From Candidatus Saccharimonadota bacterium (GTDB lineage Bacteria > Patescibacteriota > Saccharimonadia > Saccharimonadales > Saccharimonadaceae): 64,000 nt of DNA. The notes beneath the pieces were generated by a model, which saw nothing but the letters and a program-made list of their open reading frames with translations, was not told where the DNA came from and ran no database searches. Numbering within the stretch: position 1 is the first letter of the stretch; each line of letters opens with the position of its first letter. Below, piece by piece: positions 52,437-60,921 of this stretch. The translations under genes were made by a program, and so were the position numbers. Location: the NCBI GenBank assembly GCA_017510705.1, contig JAFWMO010000003.1, positions 20,354-84,353 of the forward strand, read 5' to 3'.

Positions 52437-53220
52437 CTCCAGTATCTGGAACTTTGACACCGGAGTCATCATCGTCTTCGGTGTCTTTTTTGTCACTTTC
52501 ATCTGGATCTGGTTCTGGGTCTGGTTCTGGATCTGGCTCTGGGATAACGTCTGGGGCTGGCAAGTCTAGTTTCATACCGAGAGTGGTGATGGCATAACCT
52601 TCGGCGGCACGATAATCTCTGACTGCAAGAGATTGCGTAGTTTTGTCTAGAGTGTAATTTTTGGTATCTTCGATAGTTTGGCTGCCGTTCCAAAGATATG
52701 GCAAACCAGACAAATCATAATAAATGATTTTACCTTCTACTACTGGCGAAATGTTGGTTTTGACCAAGATGCCTTCCGCATAAAGATTTTCAAGATAGGC
52801 TAGACCCGATACATCAAGCTCTGGGATAGGGTTGTTGGACAAGTCTAGAGTCTCTAGATAGTCTGCGTTAACGAGATTAATAGATGAAATTTCGTGGTCT
52901 TTTAGAATCACACTTTCTAGGTAAATCATACGTTCAAACCCGTCTAAATTGTGAATAATACCATCTTCTACTGGGCAGTTTAAGTTCTCTACCTTGGCAA
53001 GCTGAGTATCTGTCATACCGCTAATTGGGATACTGTCACTAGGGTACTCTACCTTGTATTCTTTTACTATGCAGTTATAAAAATTCTGATCAGTAAAGCC
53101 CTCTGGCATTACGTAGTCATCGGCTCGAGTGTATTTTGTGCTCAATATACCCGCGGTGAGAATTGCCGAAAAAATCATTATAAACATCAAATATTTTTTT
53201 GCAAAAATTGGATTTTTCAT
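52426..53220 (-). CDS. Secreted leucine-rich surface protein, truncated after V-P-D-T-G
   Basis: A 264-residue protein with a signal peptide (about 1-33), an N-terminal module P-E-G-F-T-D-Q-N-F-Y-N-C shared with the next gene, and two or three degenerate leucine-rich repeats (LETLDLSNNPIPELDVSG). A P-D-P-E-P linker and an acidic run end in G-V-K-V-P-D-T-G-A-I-R*. The membrane helix expected after PDTG is absent, because the frame ends inside the tsf overlap. It is either released or a truncated copy of its neighbour. Confidence 0.75.
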   Translation of the reverse strand: MKNPIFAKKYLMFIMIFSAILTAGILSTKYTRADDYVMPEGFTDQNFYNCIVKEYKVEYPSDSIPISGMTDTQLAKVENLNCPVEDGIIHNLDGFERMIYLESVILKDHEISSINLVNADYLETLDLSNNPIPELDVSGLAYLENLYAEGILVKTNISPVVEGKIIYYDLSGLPYLWNGSQTIEDTKNYTLDKTTQSLAVRDYRAAEGYAITTLGMKLDLPAPDVIPEPDPEPDPEPDPDESDKKDTEDDDDSGVKVPDTGAIR

Positions 53221-53278
53221 TTTTGTGTTGACCTGATATGTTTATAGTTTATGCTTTTTTAGCGTATTTGTCAATAGT

Positions 53279-53313
53279 AAAAAAAGACCTAGCGTTGGCT
53301 AGGCCCTTTTTTA
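53279..53313 (-). terminator. Rho-independent terminator
   Basis: GGCCTAG-CCAACG-CTAGGTC with flanking A/T runs, immediately after the stop of the large leucine-rich gene. Confidence 0.75.
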
Positions 53314-53319
53314 TGTTGT

Positions 53320-55851
53320 TTATTCGTCGTACTTGAAGTGTCCAGAAGCATGCTTCTTGTGGATAGCTGCTGCAGTGATTGCACTTAGGATGACAAAAGT
53401 AGTTATAGCAAAGATTGCGGATGCGTTGCCATTCTCGCTGCTAAACATACCAGTATCTGGGACTTTGACGTTATCTTCTTGGGCTGGGGTTGGAGTAGGT
53501 GTTGGGGTTGGATCTGGGTCTGGAGTTGGAGTGTCTCCTTCTGCTATAGTGAAGGTAGTTTGTGCAACAGTATTACCATCTCCAAAGGCTGCTACAATAT
53601 TATGTTCTCCTGCATCTAGTGTGTCTATGTATTCATGGTTGATAGTAATGATGGTACTACCAGATTGAACAGCATAGTATTCTTGTGGGACCAATACATT
53701 GTCTATTCTTAGTGAGTTGAATTCGCTCATAGGATAATCAATGCGAAGAACTATGTTTTTACCGTTGCCTTTGGTGTGATTTTGTTCTTGCTCCCATTCT
53801 ATCTTGCCGGTTGGAGTTGGATCTGGGTCTGGAGTTGGAGTAGATTTAACTTCCCAGACTGCATAGATGGATTTATTTGAAGATATGTTGATATTATCAC
53901 CACTTACATATTGGGCGGTAGCAGCGTTAGAAGAATCTGCATAACCTAAGAAGGTATAGCCCTCTCTTTCTAGTATTGTAGATGGGATGATTACATCACA
54001 AGAATCCTCAGTGGTTGTACATTGCTTGGCAACTATACCACCATTGCCACCATTTGGATCAATAGTAAGTGTAAAGGTGACTGAATTCTTTTGCCAGACA
54101 GCATAGATGGTTTTGTCTGCAGACAAGCTTACATTTTGTCCTTTGGTGTAGGTTGCAGTTGTGGCGGAAGCGGAGTCTGCGAAGCCTAGAAGAGTATAAC
54201 CAGAACGAGATAGATTGATATCATTTGGAATAGTTACATTACAGGATTCATTAGTTGCGGTACAGGATTGAGGTTCTACTGTGCCGGTGCCATTGTTTGG
54301 ATTGAAGGAAAGTGTGTGGATTGGTGCCCAAATTGCAAAGAGAGTTTTGTTTTCTGAAATGGTTATACTGCTATTTGGTTGATAAGTTGCAGTGGTAGCA
54401 TCACTGCTATCTGCCCAGCCTAGGAAGAAGTAGCCATCTCTTTCTGGTTTGGTGTTTGGGATTGTAATATTACAGCTACCTTCTGTGGAGTCTGGGTGGC
54501 AGGTCTGTGCATCTACATTTCCGGTACCATTGTTTGGATTGAAGGAAAGTGTGTAGATTGGTGCCCAAATTGCAAAGAGAGTTTTATTTTCTGAAATGGT
54601 TATACTGCTATTTGGTTGATAAGTTGCAGTGGTAGCATCACTGCTATCTGCCCAGCCTAGGAAGAAGTAGCCATCTCTTTCTGGTTTGGTGCTTGAGATA
54701 GACAAAGTACAGTCACCAGCAGTATTACAATATTGATTTGCTATATCACCAACCCCGCCGTTAGTATCAAAAGTGAGATAGTAGGGCAAAAGCAATTTAA
54801 ATGGCCGTGTACTGTTAGCCTTTGCCGAAATATAGCTAATAGTTCTAGGATTATCTAATGAAAGAATCTTTGTTTCATTGTTGAAGCTATATTCTTCTCC
54901 AAAGATAATAGAACTCAAAAACTTAAGACTAGAAAGATCGTATTCCTCATTTTCACTTCCTTCCATACGAGAAATCCAGGTTTTTACGAAAATATCGTCT
55001 ACAGAAAAGTATTCTAGGGCGGTGTTTTTGGAGACGTCGATGGAGGTGAGTCGGTTGGAGGAGAGGAGAAGTTCTTCTAGGGCGGTGTTTTTGGAGACGT
55101 CGATGGAGGTGAGTTGGTTGGAGGAGAGGTCAAGAACTTTCAGGGCGGTGTTATGGGAGACGTCGATGGAGGTGAGTTGGTTGTCGTAGAGGGAAAGCCA
55201 GGTCAGGGCGGTGTTATGGGAGACGTCGATGGAGGTGAGTCGGTTGGAGGAGAGCCAAAGCTCTTTCAGGGCGGTGTTATGGGAGACATCGATGGAGGTG
55301 AATTTGTTGCCCCAGAGGCAAAGCTTTTTCAGAACAGTGTTGTGGGGGAGGTCGATGGAAGTGAGCTTGTTGTAGTCGAGGTCAAGGTTGGTCAGGGCGG
55401 TGTTATGGGAGACATCGATGGAGGTGAGTTGGTTGGATTCGAGGTCAAGCTCTTCCAGGGCGGTGTTATGGGAGACATCGATGGAGGTGAGTGAGTTGCT
55501 GTTGAGGTTAAGGTGGGCCAGGGCGGTCATTTTTTCAAGACCATCAGCGTTTTGGATTTTTTGTGAAGCTTCTTCGCCAGCACCATTACATGACAAATAT
55601 TTTATTTTTCCTAGTTGCTTATCTGTGAGACCAGAAGCAGGGATTTCTTCGTTGGAGTACTCGCTCTTAAATCCTCCTACCACACAATTATAAAAGTTTT
55701 GGTCTGTAAAGCCTGCTGGCATTGGGTAATCTATTGCGCTAGTATCATTAGATGACAAATTATTTGCTATGATTGGTATTGCTGGCAAAAATACCGTAAT
55801 GCCTATTAGAACAGGCAAAATATACTTTTTGTTTGTGTGGAGACGAAGCAT
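53320..55851 (-). CDS. Large leucine-rich-repeat / InlB-B-repeat surface protein with P-D-T-G anchor
   Basis: An 843-residue protein. After the signal peptide comes the P-A-G-F-T-D-Q-N-F-Y-N-C module (about 40-110), then about nine 21-residue leucine-rich repeats (N-T-A-L-x-x-L-x-L-x-x-N-x-L-T-S-I-D-V-S-H). Four InlB B-type repeats follow (T-F-D-T-N-G-G and S-F-N-P-N-N-G-T-G types, each with G-W-A or G-Y/F-A-D-S), two of them nearly identical. A P-T-P-D-P-D linker and V-P-D-T-G with a final helix and K-K-H tail end it. This is an internalin-like adhesin plan. Its promoter contains a poly-G tract, predicting on/off variation. Confidence 0.85.
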   Translation of the reverse strand: MLRLHTNKKYILPVLIGITVFLPAIPIIANNLSSNDTSAIDYPMPAGFTDQNFYNCVVGGFKSEYSNEEIPASGLTDKQLGKIKYLSCNGAGEEASQKIQNADGLEKMTALAHLNLNSNSLTSIDVSHNTALEELDLESNQLTSIDVSHNTALTNLDLDYNKLTSIDLPHNTVLKKLCLWGNKFTSIDVSHNTALKELWLSSNRLTSIDVSHNTALTWLSLYDNQLTSIDVSHNTALKVLDLSSNQLTSIDVSKNTALEELLLSSNRLTSIDVSKNTALEYFSVDDIFVKTWISRMEGSENEEYDLSSLKFLSSIIFGEEYSFNNETKILSLDNPRTISYISAKANSTRPFKLLLPYYLTFDTNGGVGDIANQYCNTAGDCTLSISSTKPERDGYFFLGWADSSDATTATYQPNSSITISENKTLFAIWAPIYTLSFNPNNGTGNVDAQTCHPDSTEGSCNITIPNTKPERDGYFFLGWADSSDATTATYQPNSSITISENKTLFAIWAPIHTLSFNPNNGTGTVEPQSCTATNESCNVTIPNDINLSRSGYTLLGFADSASATTATYTKGQNVSLSADKTIYAVWQKNSVTFTLTIDPNGGNGGIVAKQCTTTEDSCDVIIPSTILEREGYTFLGYADSSNAATAQYVSGDNINISSNKSIYAVWEVKSTPTPDPDPTPTGKIEWEQEQNHTKGNGKNIVLRIDYPMSEFNSLRIDNVLVPQEYYAVQSGSTIITINHEYIDTLDAGEHNIVAAFGDGNTVAQTTFTIAEGDTPTPDPDPTPTPTPTPAQEDNVKVPDTGMFSSENGNASAIFAITTFVILSAITAAAIHKKHASGHFKYDE
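55010..55530 (-). repeat. Tandem 63-bp repeats encoding leucine-rich repeats
   Basis: About eight near-identical 63-bp units (common strings GGCGGTGTTATGGGAGACGT and TCGATGGAGGTGAG on the plus strand) encode 21-residue repeats. The high nucleotide identity implies recent expansion or gene conversion; copy number could vary between cells. Confidence 0.85.
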
Positions 55852-55891
55852 TTTTTATGTTCCTTTTTGTTTATATAACCTTTATGCTTAT

Positions 55892-55920
55892 ATGATACCC
55901 CCCCCCCCGTGGTTTGTCAA
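55892..55920 (-). promoter_or_regulatory. Promoter with an 11-G tract in its spacer (probable phase switch)
   Basis: On the minus strand TTGACA (55915-55920) and TATCAT (55892-55897) are separated by AACCAC plus eleven G, exactly 17 bp. Gain or loss of a G would change the spacer and promoter strength. The leader is about 40 nt with a GGAAC ribosome site before the ATG at 55851. Confidence 0.85.
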
Positions 55921-55977
55921 GTACTTTCATTTCAGGCATTTTATTGCTATAATATCTGTAATAATTAAGGAGTTATT

Positions 55978-56523
55978 ATGTTTGACACCAAAGAAGACCG
56001 CAAGAAGATGGAAGAAATCATCGAGCGCTTCAAAGATGAAATGAAAAAAGTTCGCACCGGGCGTGCTCATCCAGACATGCTTTCCGGAATCAAGGTAGAG
56101 TGCTATGGCCAATACATGCCACTTAACCAAGTTGCAAATATCACCGCTGCCGATGCTACACTTCTAGTAATCACTCCGTTTGACCCGACCAATATTCAAT
56201 CTATCGCTGCGGCGATTCGCGCAGATCAATCTTTGGGCCTAAACCCTGCCGATGACGGCCGCGTCATCCGCGTACCAATTCCTGCTCTTACCGAGGAGCG
56301 CCGCAAGGAAATCGTAAAGAATGCATCTGCCAAGGTAGAGAACGCAAAGGTTGCTATTCGCAATGTCCGTGAAGACGCCAGAAAGGCCGTGAAGATTGCT
56401 GAAGAAATGAGCGAAGACGTAAAAAAGCGCGCCGAAAAAGAAATTGATGAGCTTACTAAAGAATTTAGCGATAAAGTCGATGCCGAGTTTAAGGCAAAAT
56501 CAGACGATATCATGAAATTGTAA
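55978..56523 (+). CDS. frr: Ribosome recycling factor
   Basis: A 181-residue protein, normal size, with V-R-T-G-R-A-H-P-D-M-L and I-R-V-P-I-P-A-L-T-E-E-R-R-K-E. AAGGAG precedes the ATG, two bases before uppS. It splits post-termination ribosomes together with EF-G. Confidence 0.96.
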   Translation: MFDTKEDRKKMEEIIERFKDEMKKVRTGRAHPDMLSGIKVECYGQYMPLNQVANITAADATLLVITPFDPTNIQSIAAAIRADQSLGLNPADDGRVIRVPIPALTEERRKEIVKNASAKVENAKVAIRNVREDARKAVKIAEEMSEDVKKRAEKEIDELTKEFSDKVDAEFKAKSDDIMKL

Positions 56524-56525
56524 TT

Positions 56526-57200
56526 ATGACAGAATTAAAACATTTAGGCGTAATCTGTGACGGCAACCGTAGGTGGGCCAAAGAAAAGGGTCTACCGACG
56601 TTCAAGGGTCACGAAAAGGGTTTATCCGTCATTGAAGAAATGGTAGACGCGGCAGACAACGCTGGGATTCCATTTATATCTTTTTATGTGTTTAGCACAG
56701 AGAACTGGAATCGCACTGCCGAAGAAGTTGGCTATCTGATGAAACTAATTGAAGTGAAGGTGATGGGGCTAGCTAAGAAAATGAAAGCCAGAAATGGCAA
56801 GATGGTGATTCTCGGCTCCAAGAAAAAAGTAGATCCAAAACTTCTAAGTATGCTAGAAAAAGCCGAGAAACTAACTGAAGATTGCACGGGTATTACCGTA
56901 GGGATTTGCTTTAATTATGGTGGGGAACAGGAAATTGCCGAGGCCGCGACAATTGCGGCAGAAGTAGACGGCGAAATCACACCAGAAACCATCCGCAAAC
57001 ACTTATATCATCCAGAAATTCCAGATGTAGACATGGTAGTAAGAACTTCTGGCGAAGAACGCATCTCTGGCTTTATGCTCTGGCGTTCATCTTATGCTGA
57101 ATTTTTCTTCATGAAAAAGTATTTCCCAGACATCGTACCAGAAGATATGGATGTAATTATAAAAGAATACGAAAAGCGCCAGCGCAGATTTGGCAAATAA
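56526..57200 (+). CDS. uppS: Undecaprenyl diphosphate synthase (cis-prenyltransferase)
   Basis: A 224-residue enzyme with I-C-D-G-N-R-R-W-A (substrate Asp), F-S-T-E-N-W-N-R and the C-terminal V-R-T-S-G-E-E-R-I-S-G-F-M-L-W. It makes the C55 carrier for wall synthesis. cdsA and dxr, which often follow, are missing. Confidence 0.94.
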   Translation: MTELKHLGVICDGNRRWAKEKGLPTFKGHEKGLSVIEEMVDAADNAGIPFISFYVFSTENWNRTAEEVGYLMKLIEVKVMGLAKKMKARNGKMVILGSKKKVDPKLLSMLEKAEKLTEDCTGITVGICFNYGGEQEIAEAATIAAEVDGEITPETIRKHLYHPEIPDVDMVVRTSGEERISGFMLWRSSYAEFFFMKKYFPDIVPEDMDVIIKEYEKRQRRFGK

Positions 57201-57215
57201 TGCTATAATAAGTTT

Positions 57216-58418
57216 ATGGATATTTTTGTAGGAGTTATTGTTGGTCTGATTGTGCTGATGTTTTTGGTGACGGCACACGAATTTGGCCACTTTATAATGG
57301 CGCGAAAAAACGGCGTGAGAGTATTGGAATTTGGCATTTGCTTTCCACCACGCGCAATCGCTTGGGTAAAAGACCCAAAAACCAAAAAATGGAAACGCAT
57401 TCCGCGCAAGGATTGGAAAAAACCACAAGAAGGGCTAGTATTTAGTCTAAACTGGTTGCCAATTGGCGGTTTCTGCCAAATGGATGGCGAGTCTGCTTCG
57501 GATACGAGAGACGGTACCTTTGGTAAAGCAAACTTTTGGAAAAAGACCAAGATTTTGTTTGGCGGCGTCGCAATGAACTGGCTAGTGGCGATTATTGTCT
57601 TTACGATTTTGGCGTGGACGGGAATGCCAGAATTTCTGGAGAACCAATTTACGATACCGGCCGATACGCGCGTAAAATCAGTACCGGTAGAAATCGCATC
57701 CGTAGCAGAAAATTCGCCAGCAGAAAAAGCTGGGCTAAAGACTGGCGATAAAATAATTTCTGTGGACGGAAATGTTTATTACCATGCTAGCGAAATTACA
57801 GATTATAATAACACGAAAAAAGGCGAAGAAGTAGTTTACCGCATAAGGCGTGGTGATGGAGATGAAGAGTTTGACGCATCTGTAATTCTAAATCCAGATG
57901 GTTCGGAGTATTTGCTAGGTGTGACAATGGAGACAACACAAACTCTTAGCTATTCTACTTGGTCTGCTCCAATTGTAGGCATAGGGCTTACAGCACAGCT
58001 CACAGGTGAGACTTTCAAGGGTGTGGGCGTAATGCTATGGAATTTGATCTCTGGCGTGGGTTCACAATTTAGCCCGGACGCCGCAGTGCGCGAAAACGGA
58101 CAGCAAGCTATTTCCGAAGTAAAAGACTCGGTATCTGGGCCAGTAGGCATTATTGGCGTACTTTTCCCGTCGTTTACGGCAGCTGGGCCGACCAATCTCG
58201 CGTTCTTAGCGGCATTAATCTCCGTGTCGCTAGCCTGTATGAATGTTTTACCTATCCCAGCATTAGATGGTGGTAGGTGGCTGCTTATCGCAATTTACAA
58301 AATTCGTCGCAAAAAACTTACCAAAGAAACTGAAGAAAAAATCGTATCGCGTGCGTTTATGGTGCTGCTTGCACTTATCTTTATCGTGACAATTCTTGAT
58401 ATTATAAGGTTTTTCTAA
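57216..58418 (+). CDS. rseP: Membrane zinc metalloprotease, site-2 protease family (RseP-like)
   Basis: A 400-residue protein. Helix 1 contains the zinc motif A-H-E-F-G-H, a PDZ domain lies at about 155-245 (A-S-V-A-E-N-S-P-A-E-K-A-G-L-K-T-G), and the second zinc site is N-V-L-P-I-P-A-L-D-G-G-R. It cuts membrane-embedded substrates, possibly anti-sigma factors or signal peptides. TATAAT six bases before ATG; leaderless. Confidence 0.92.
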   Translation: MDIFVGVIVGLIVLMFLVTAHEFGHFIMARKNGVRVLEFGICFPPRAIAWVKDPKTKKWKRIPRKDWKKPQEGLVFSLNWLPIGGFCQMDGESASDTRDGTFGKANFWKKTKILFGGVAMNWLVAIIVFTILAWTGMPEFLENQFTIPADTRVKSVPVEIASVAENSPAEKAGLKTGDKIISVDGNVYYHASEITDYNNTKKGEEVVYRIRRGDGDEEFDASVILNPDGSEYLLGVTMETTQTLSYSTWSAPIVGIGLTAQLTGETFKGVGVMLWNLISGVGSQFSPDAAVRENGQQAISEVKDSVSGPVGIIGVLFPSFTAAGPTNLAFLAALISVSLACMNVLPIPALDGGRWLLIAIYKIRRKKLTKETEEKIVSRAFMVLLALIFIVTILDIIRFF

Positions 58419-59188
58419 TGAAAAAGACTATCAAAGCGCGTCGGAAATTGCCGCAAAACAGGGGTTTTAGGCTGTTTTTTGGTATATTTGCAATGTGCGC
58501 ATGGGTGTTTGCGGCAGTGGTGGCATCACAGTTACTCGTGGGTTGGCCAATGTCCAGGATTTTGGGGGCAGAAAAATTCAATGAGCCAGTATGGACTGCA
58601 ATATATTCAGCGCTAAGTTATGGCCTGGCTCTTGCAATCACGATCTTGATACCAATGAAATTGTTTAAAAAATGGAGAGTAACGCGTGAGGATTTGGGCC
58701 TAAAAGGTCTGCCGACCTGGACAGACATTGGGTTGGGGGTGGCAGGATTTATCGCGGCCACGCTGATAGCTGCTGGCATTAGTGCAATCTTTACGCTTTT
58801 CCCATGGTTTGACGCCGAACAAGCTCAGGATGTAGGATTCAATCTGATGGTGAGTGGTGGCGACAGGATTATTGCGTTTTTGACCTTGGTGGTACTAGCC
58901 CCAATTATGGAAGAAATTATTTTCCGCGGATGGCTATATGGGCTAATGCGCAAAGAGACTTCTGTCGTTTTGACCAATATAGCTTCAATGATTTTGTCTT
59001 CGCTAATAGTATCATTACTTTTTGGGCTGGTACATTTTCAGTGGAATGTGGGAGTGAACGTATTTGCTCTGTCGCTGATACTATGCGCGCTACGTGAAAT
59101 TACCGGCACGATCTATGCTGGTATTTTGGTGCATGTAATCAAAAACGGCGTGGCGTTTTGGCTATTATATGTGGTAGGTATGGTATAA
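58418..59188 (+). CDS. CPBP family intramembrane protease
   Basis: A 256-residue protein with about six membrane helices and the Abi/CPBP motifs M-E-E-I-I-F-R-G-W, L-V-H-F-Q-W-N and H-V-I-K-N-G. It is related to Rce1 CAAX proteases; in bacteria it is linked to bacteriocin self-protection or envelope maturation. It starts on the last base of rseP. Its stop lies inside the proS -10 box. Confidence 0.88.
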   Translation: MKKTIKARRKLPQNRGFRLFFGIFAMCAWVFAAVVASQLLVGWPMSRILGAEKFNEPVWTAIYSALSYGLALAITILIPMKLFKKWRVTREDLGLKGLPTWTDIGLGVAGFIAATLIAAGISAIFTLFPWFDAEQAQDVGFNLMVSGGDRIIAFLTLVVLAPIMEEIIFRGWLYGLMRKETSVVLTNIASMILSSLIVSLLFGLVHFQWNVGVNVFALSLILCALREITGTIYAGILVHVIKNGVAFWLLYVVGMV

Positions 59189-59196
59189 TACAGGGT

Positions 59197-60432
59197 ATGA
59201 GACTATCAAAATCTTTTATCAAAACTTTGCGTGATGCGCCAAAGGATGAAACCGCCAGAAATGGCGCGCTTCTCACTCGTGCAGGATATATCCACAAAGA
59301 AATGGCCGGCGTGTATGATTATTTGCCGCTTGGTCTTCGCGTAATTGAAAATATTAAAGGAATTATCAGGGGAGAACTCAATGCCCTTGGCTGCCAAGAA
59401 GTACTAATGTCTGCTCTCCAAAACCCAGAACCATGGGAAAAGACTGGTAGATTTAGTGATGCAGAAGTGGATATTTGGTTTAAAACAGAAGTGGCAAGTG
59501 GTGGTCTTTTGGGGCTAGCACCTACTCACGAAGAGCCAATTACCGAAATGCTAAAAAGCTATATTTCTAGCTACAAAGATTTGCCGCTTTATGTCTATCA
59601 ATTCCAGACCAAGTTTAGAAATGAGCTCCGCGCGAAGTCTGGCATCTTGCGTGGCCGCGAATTTTTGATGAAAGATCTGTATAGTTTCCATGCTTCCGAA
59701 GAAGATTTAGACAAGTTTTACGCAGAGGTAGAGGGTGCGTACGCACGTATTTTTGATCGCCTTGGTCTTGGCGCCGATACTTTTGAAACCTTTGCTTCTG
59801 GTGGTATCTTTTCTAAATATTCTCATGAATACCAGACATTTTTGCCAGTTGGCGAAGATACCGTTTACTACAACGAGGATAAATCCGCCGTGCTTAATAA
59901 AGAAGTTTATAATGACGAAGTGCTAAGTGACCTTGGCGTGGCCGGACAAAAGTTTTCTGAAACCACTGCGGCAGAGGTAGGAAACATCTTCAAGCTCAAA
60001 TTCAAATATTCTGAGCCGCTTGGTCTAAAGTTTGGCGACGAAAACAACGAGCAAAAAACAGTCTATATGGGCTGCTATGGCATCGGTGTGTCTCGCGTAA
60101 TGGGCGTGATTGCCGAGAAATTTGCAGACGACAAAGGGCTGGTCTGGCCGGAGACTGTTGCTCCATATAAATATTATCTAGTAGCGATTGGCGATGATGC
60201 CGCCAAATTAGCTGATGAACTATATGCTGGGCACGAAGAAGAGGTTTTGTATGATGACCGCGACGTGCGCCCAGGCGAAAAGTTTGCCGACGCCGAGTTG
60301 ATGGGGATCCCATATCGTATTGTGATATCAGGGAAAACACTTGAACAAAGCGCGGTGGAAATTGCCGATAGGGCCACTGGCGAAAGCAAGCTAGTTGGCA
60401 TTGAAGAGGTAAAAAATCTCTTGACTAAATAG
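59197..60432 (+). CDS. proS: Prolyl-tRNA synthetase without insertion (editing) domain
   Basis: About 411 residues, class II. Motif 2 region F-R-N-E-L-R-A-K-S-G-I-L-R-G-R-E-F and motif 3 Y-G-I-G-V-S-R are present. The ~180-residue INS editing domain normally between motifs 2 and 3 is absent. The start at 59197 lies seven bases after TATAAT (59184-59189), which overlaps the stop of the CPBP gene. Confidence 0.94.
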   Translation: MRLSKSFIKTLRDAPKDETARNGALLTRAGYIHKEMAGVYDYLPLGLRVIENIKGIIRGELNALGCQEVLMSALQNPEPWEKTGRFSDAEVDIWFKTEVASGGLLGLAPTHEEPITEMLKSYISSYKDLPLYVYQFQTKFRNELRAKSGILRGREFLMKDLYSFHASEEDLDKFYAEVEGAYARIFDRLGLGADTFETFASGGIFSKYSHEYQTFLPVGEDTVYYNEDKSAVLNKEVYNDEVLSDLGVAGQKFSETTAAEVGNIFKLKFKYSEPLGLKFGDENNEQKTVYMGCYGIGVSRVMGVIAEKFADDKGLVWPETVAPYKYYLVAIGDDAAKLADELYAGHEEEVLYDDRDVRPGEKFADAELMGIPYRIVISGKTLEQSAVEIADRATGESKLVGIEEVKNLLTK

Positions 60433-60457
60433 ATGTTTTTCTGTATATTGTAAGGGT

Positions 60458-60904
60458 ATGATTAAGAAGAATATTAGCCTTACCGCTGAAGGTAAGAAAG
60501 AATTAGAAAAAGAGCTAGATGAGCTAATCAAGAGTCGTCCGGCGATTGCAGAGCGTATTGCTACAGCTCGTGCATTTGGTGATTTGTCTGAAAATGAAGA
60601 ATATAGCTCTGCTAGGAACGAGCAGAAGATTGCTGAAGGTCGTATTCTAGAGATTCAAGAGATTCTAAAAAGTGCTAAGATCATCCGTGGTGGCAGCAAA
60701 AGCACCGTTTCTTTAGGTGCTACTGTCGTATTAGATATGGGCGGCAGAAAGGTGGAATACACCCTAGTTGGTCCTACCGAGGCAAATCCACTTGAAGGCA
60801 AGATTTCTAATGAGTCTCCAATTGGCAAAGCTGCAATGGGACACAAGGCTGGTGAGTCTTTTGACTTCAACGGCAAATCTGTAAAAATTGTAGAAATCAA
60901 ATAA
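60458..60904 (+). CDS. greA: Transcription elongation factor GreA
   Basis: A 148-residue factor. The N-terminal coiled coil carries acidic tip residues D-L-S-E-N-E-E-Y that rescue backtracked RNA polymerase, and an FKBP-like C-terminal domain follows. It is slightly shorter than E. coli GreA. It is followed 17 bp later by lysS, a common pairing. Confidence 0.95.
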   Translation: MIKKNISLTAEGKKELEKELDELIKSRPAIAERIATARAFGDLSENEEYSSARNEQKIAEGRILEIQEILKSAKIIRGGSKSTVSLGATVVLDMGGRKVEYTLVGPTEANPLEGKISNESPIGKAAMGHKAGESFDFNGKSVKIVEIK

Positions 60905-60921
60905 TATGATATAATATTATC

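Noticed and set aside
55114..55494. Open frame on the plus strand across the leucine-rich repeats, rich in G, E and V
   Set aside because: It is the antisense of tandem 63-bp repeats; with a unit divisible by three, a frame free of stops in one unit stays open in all. No ribosome site or family.
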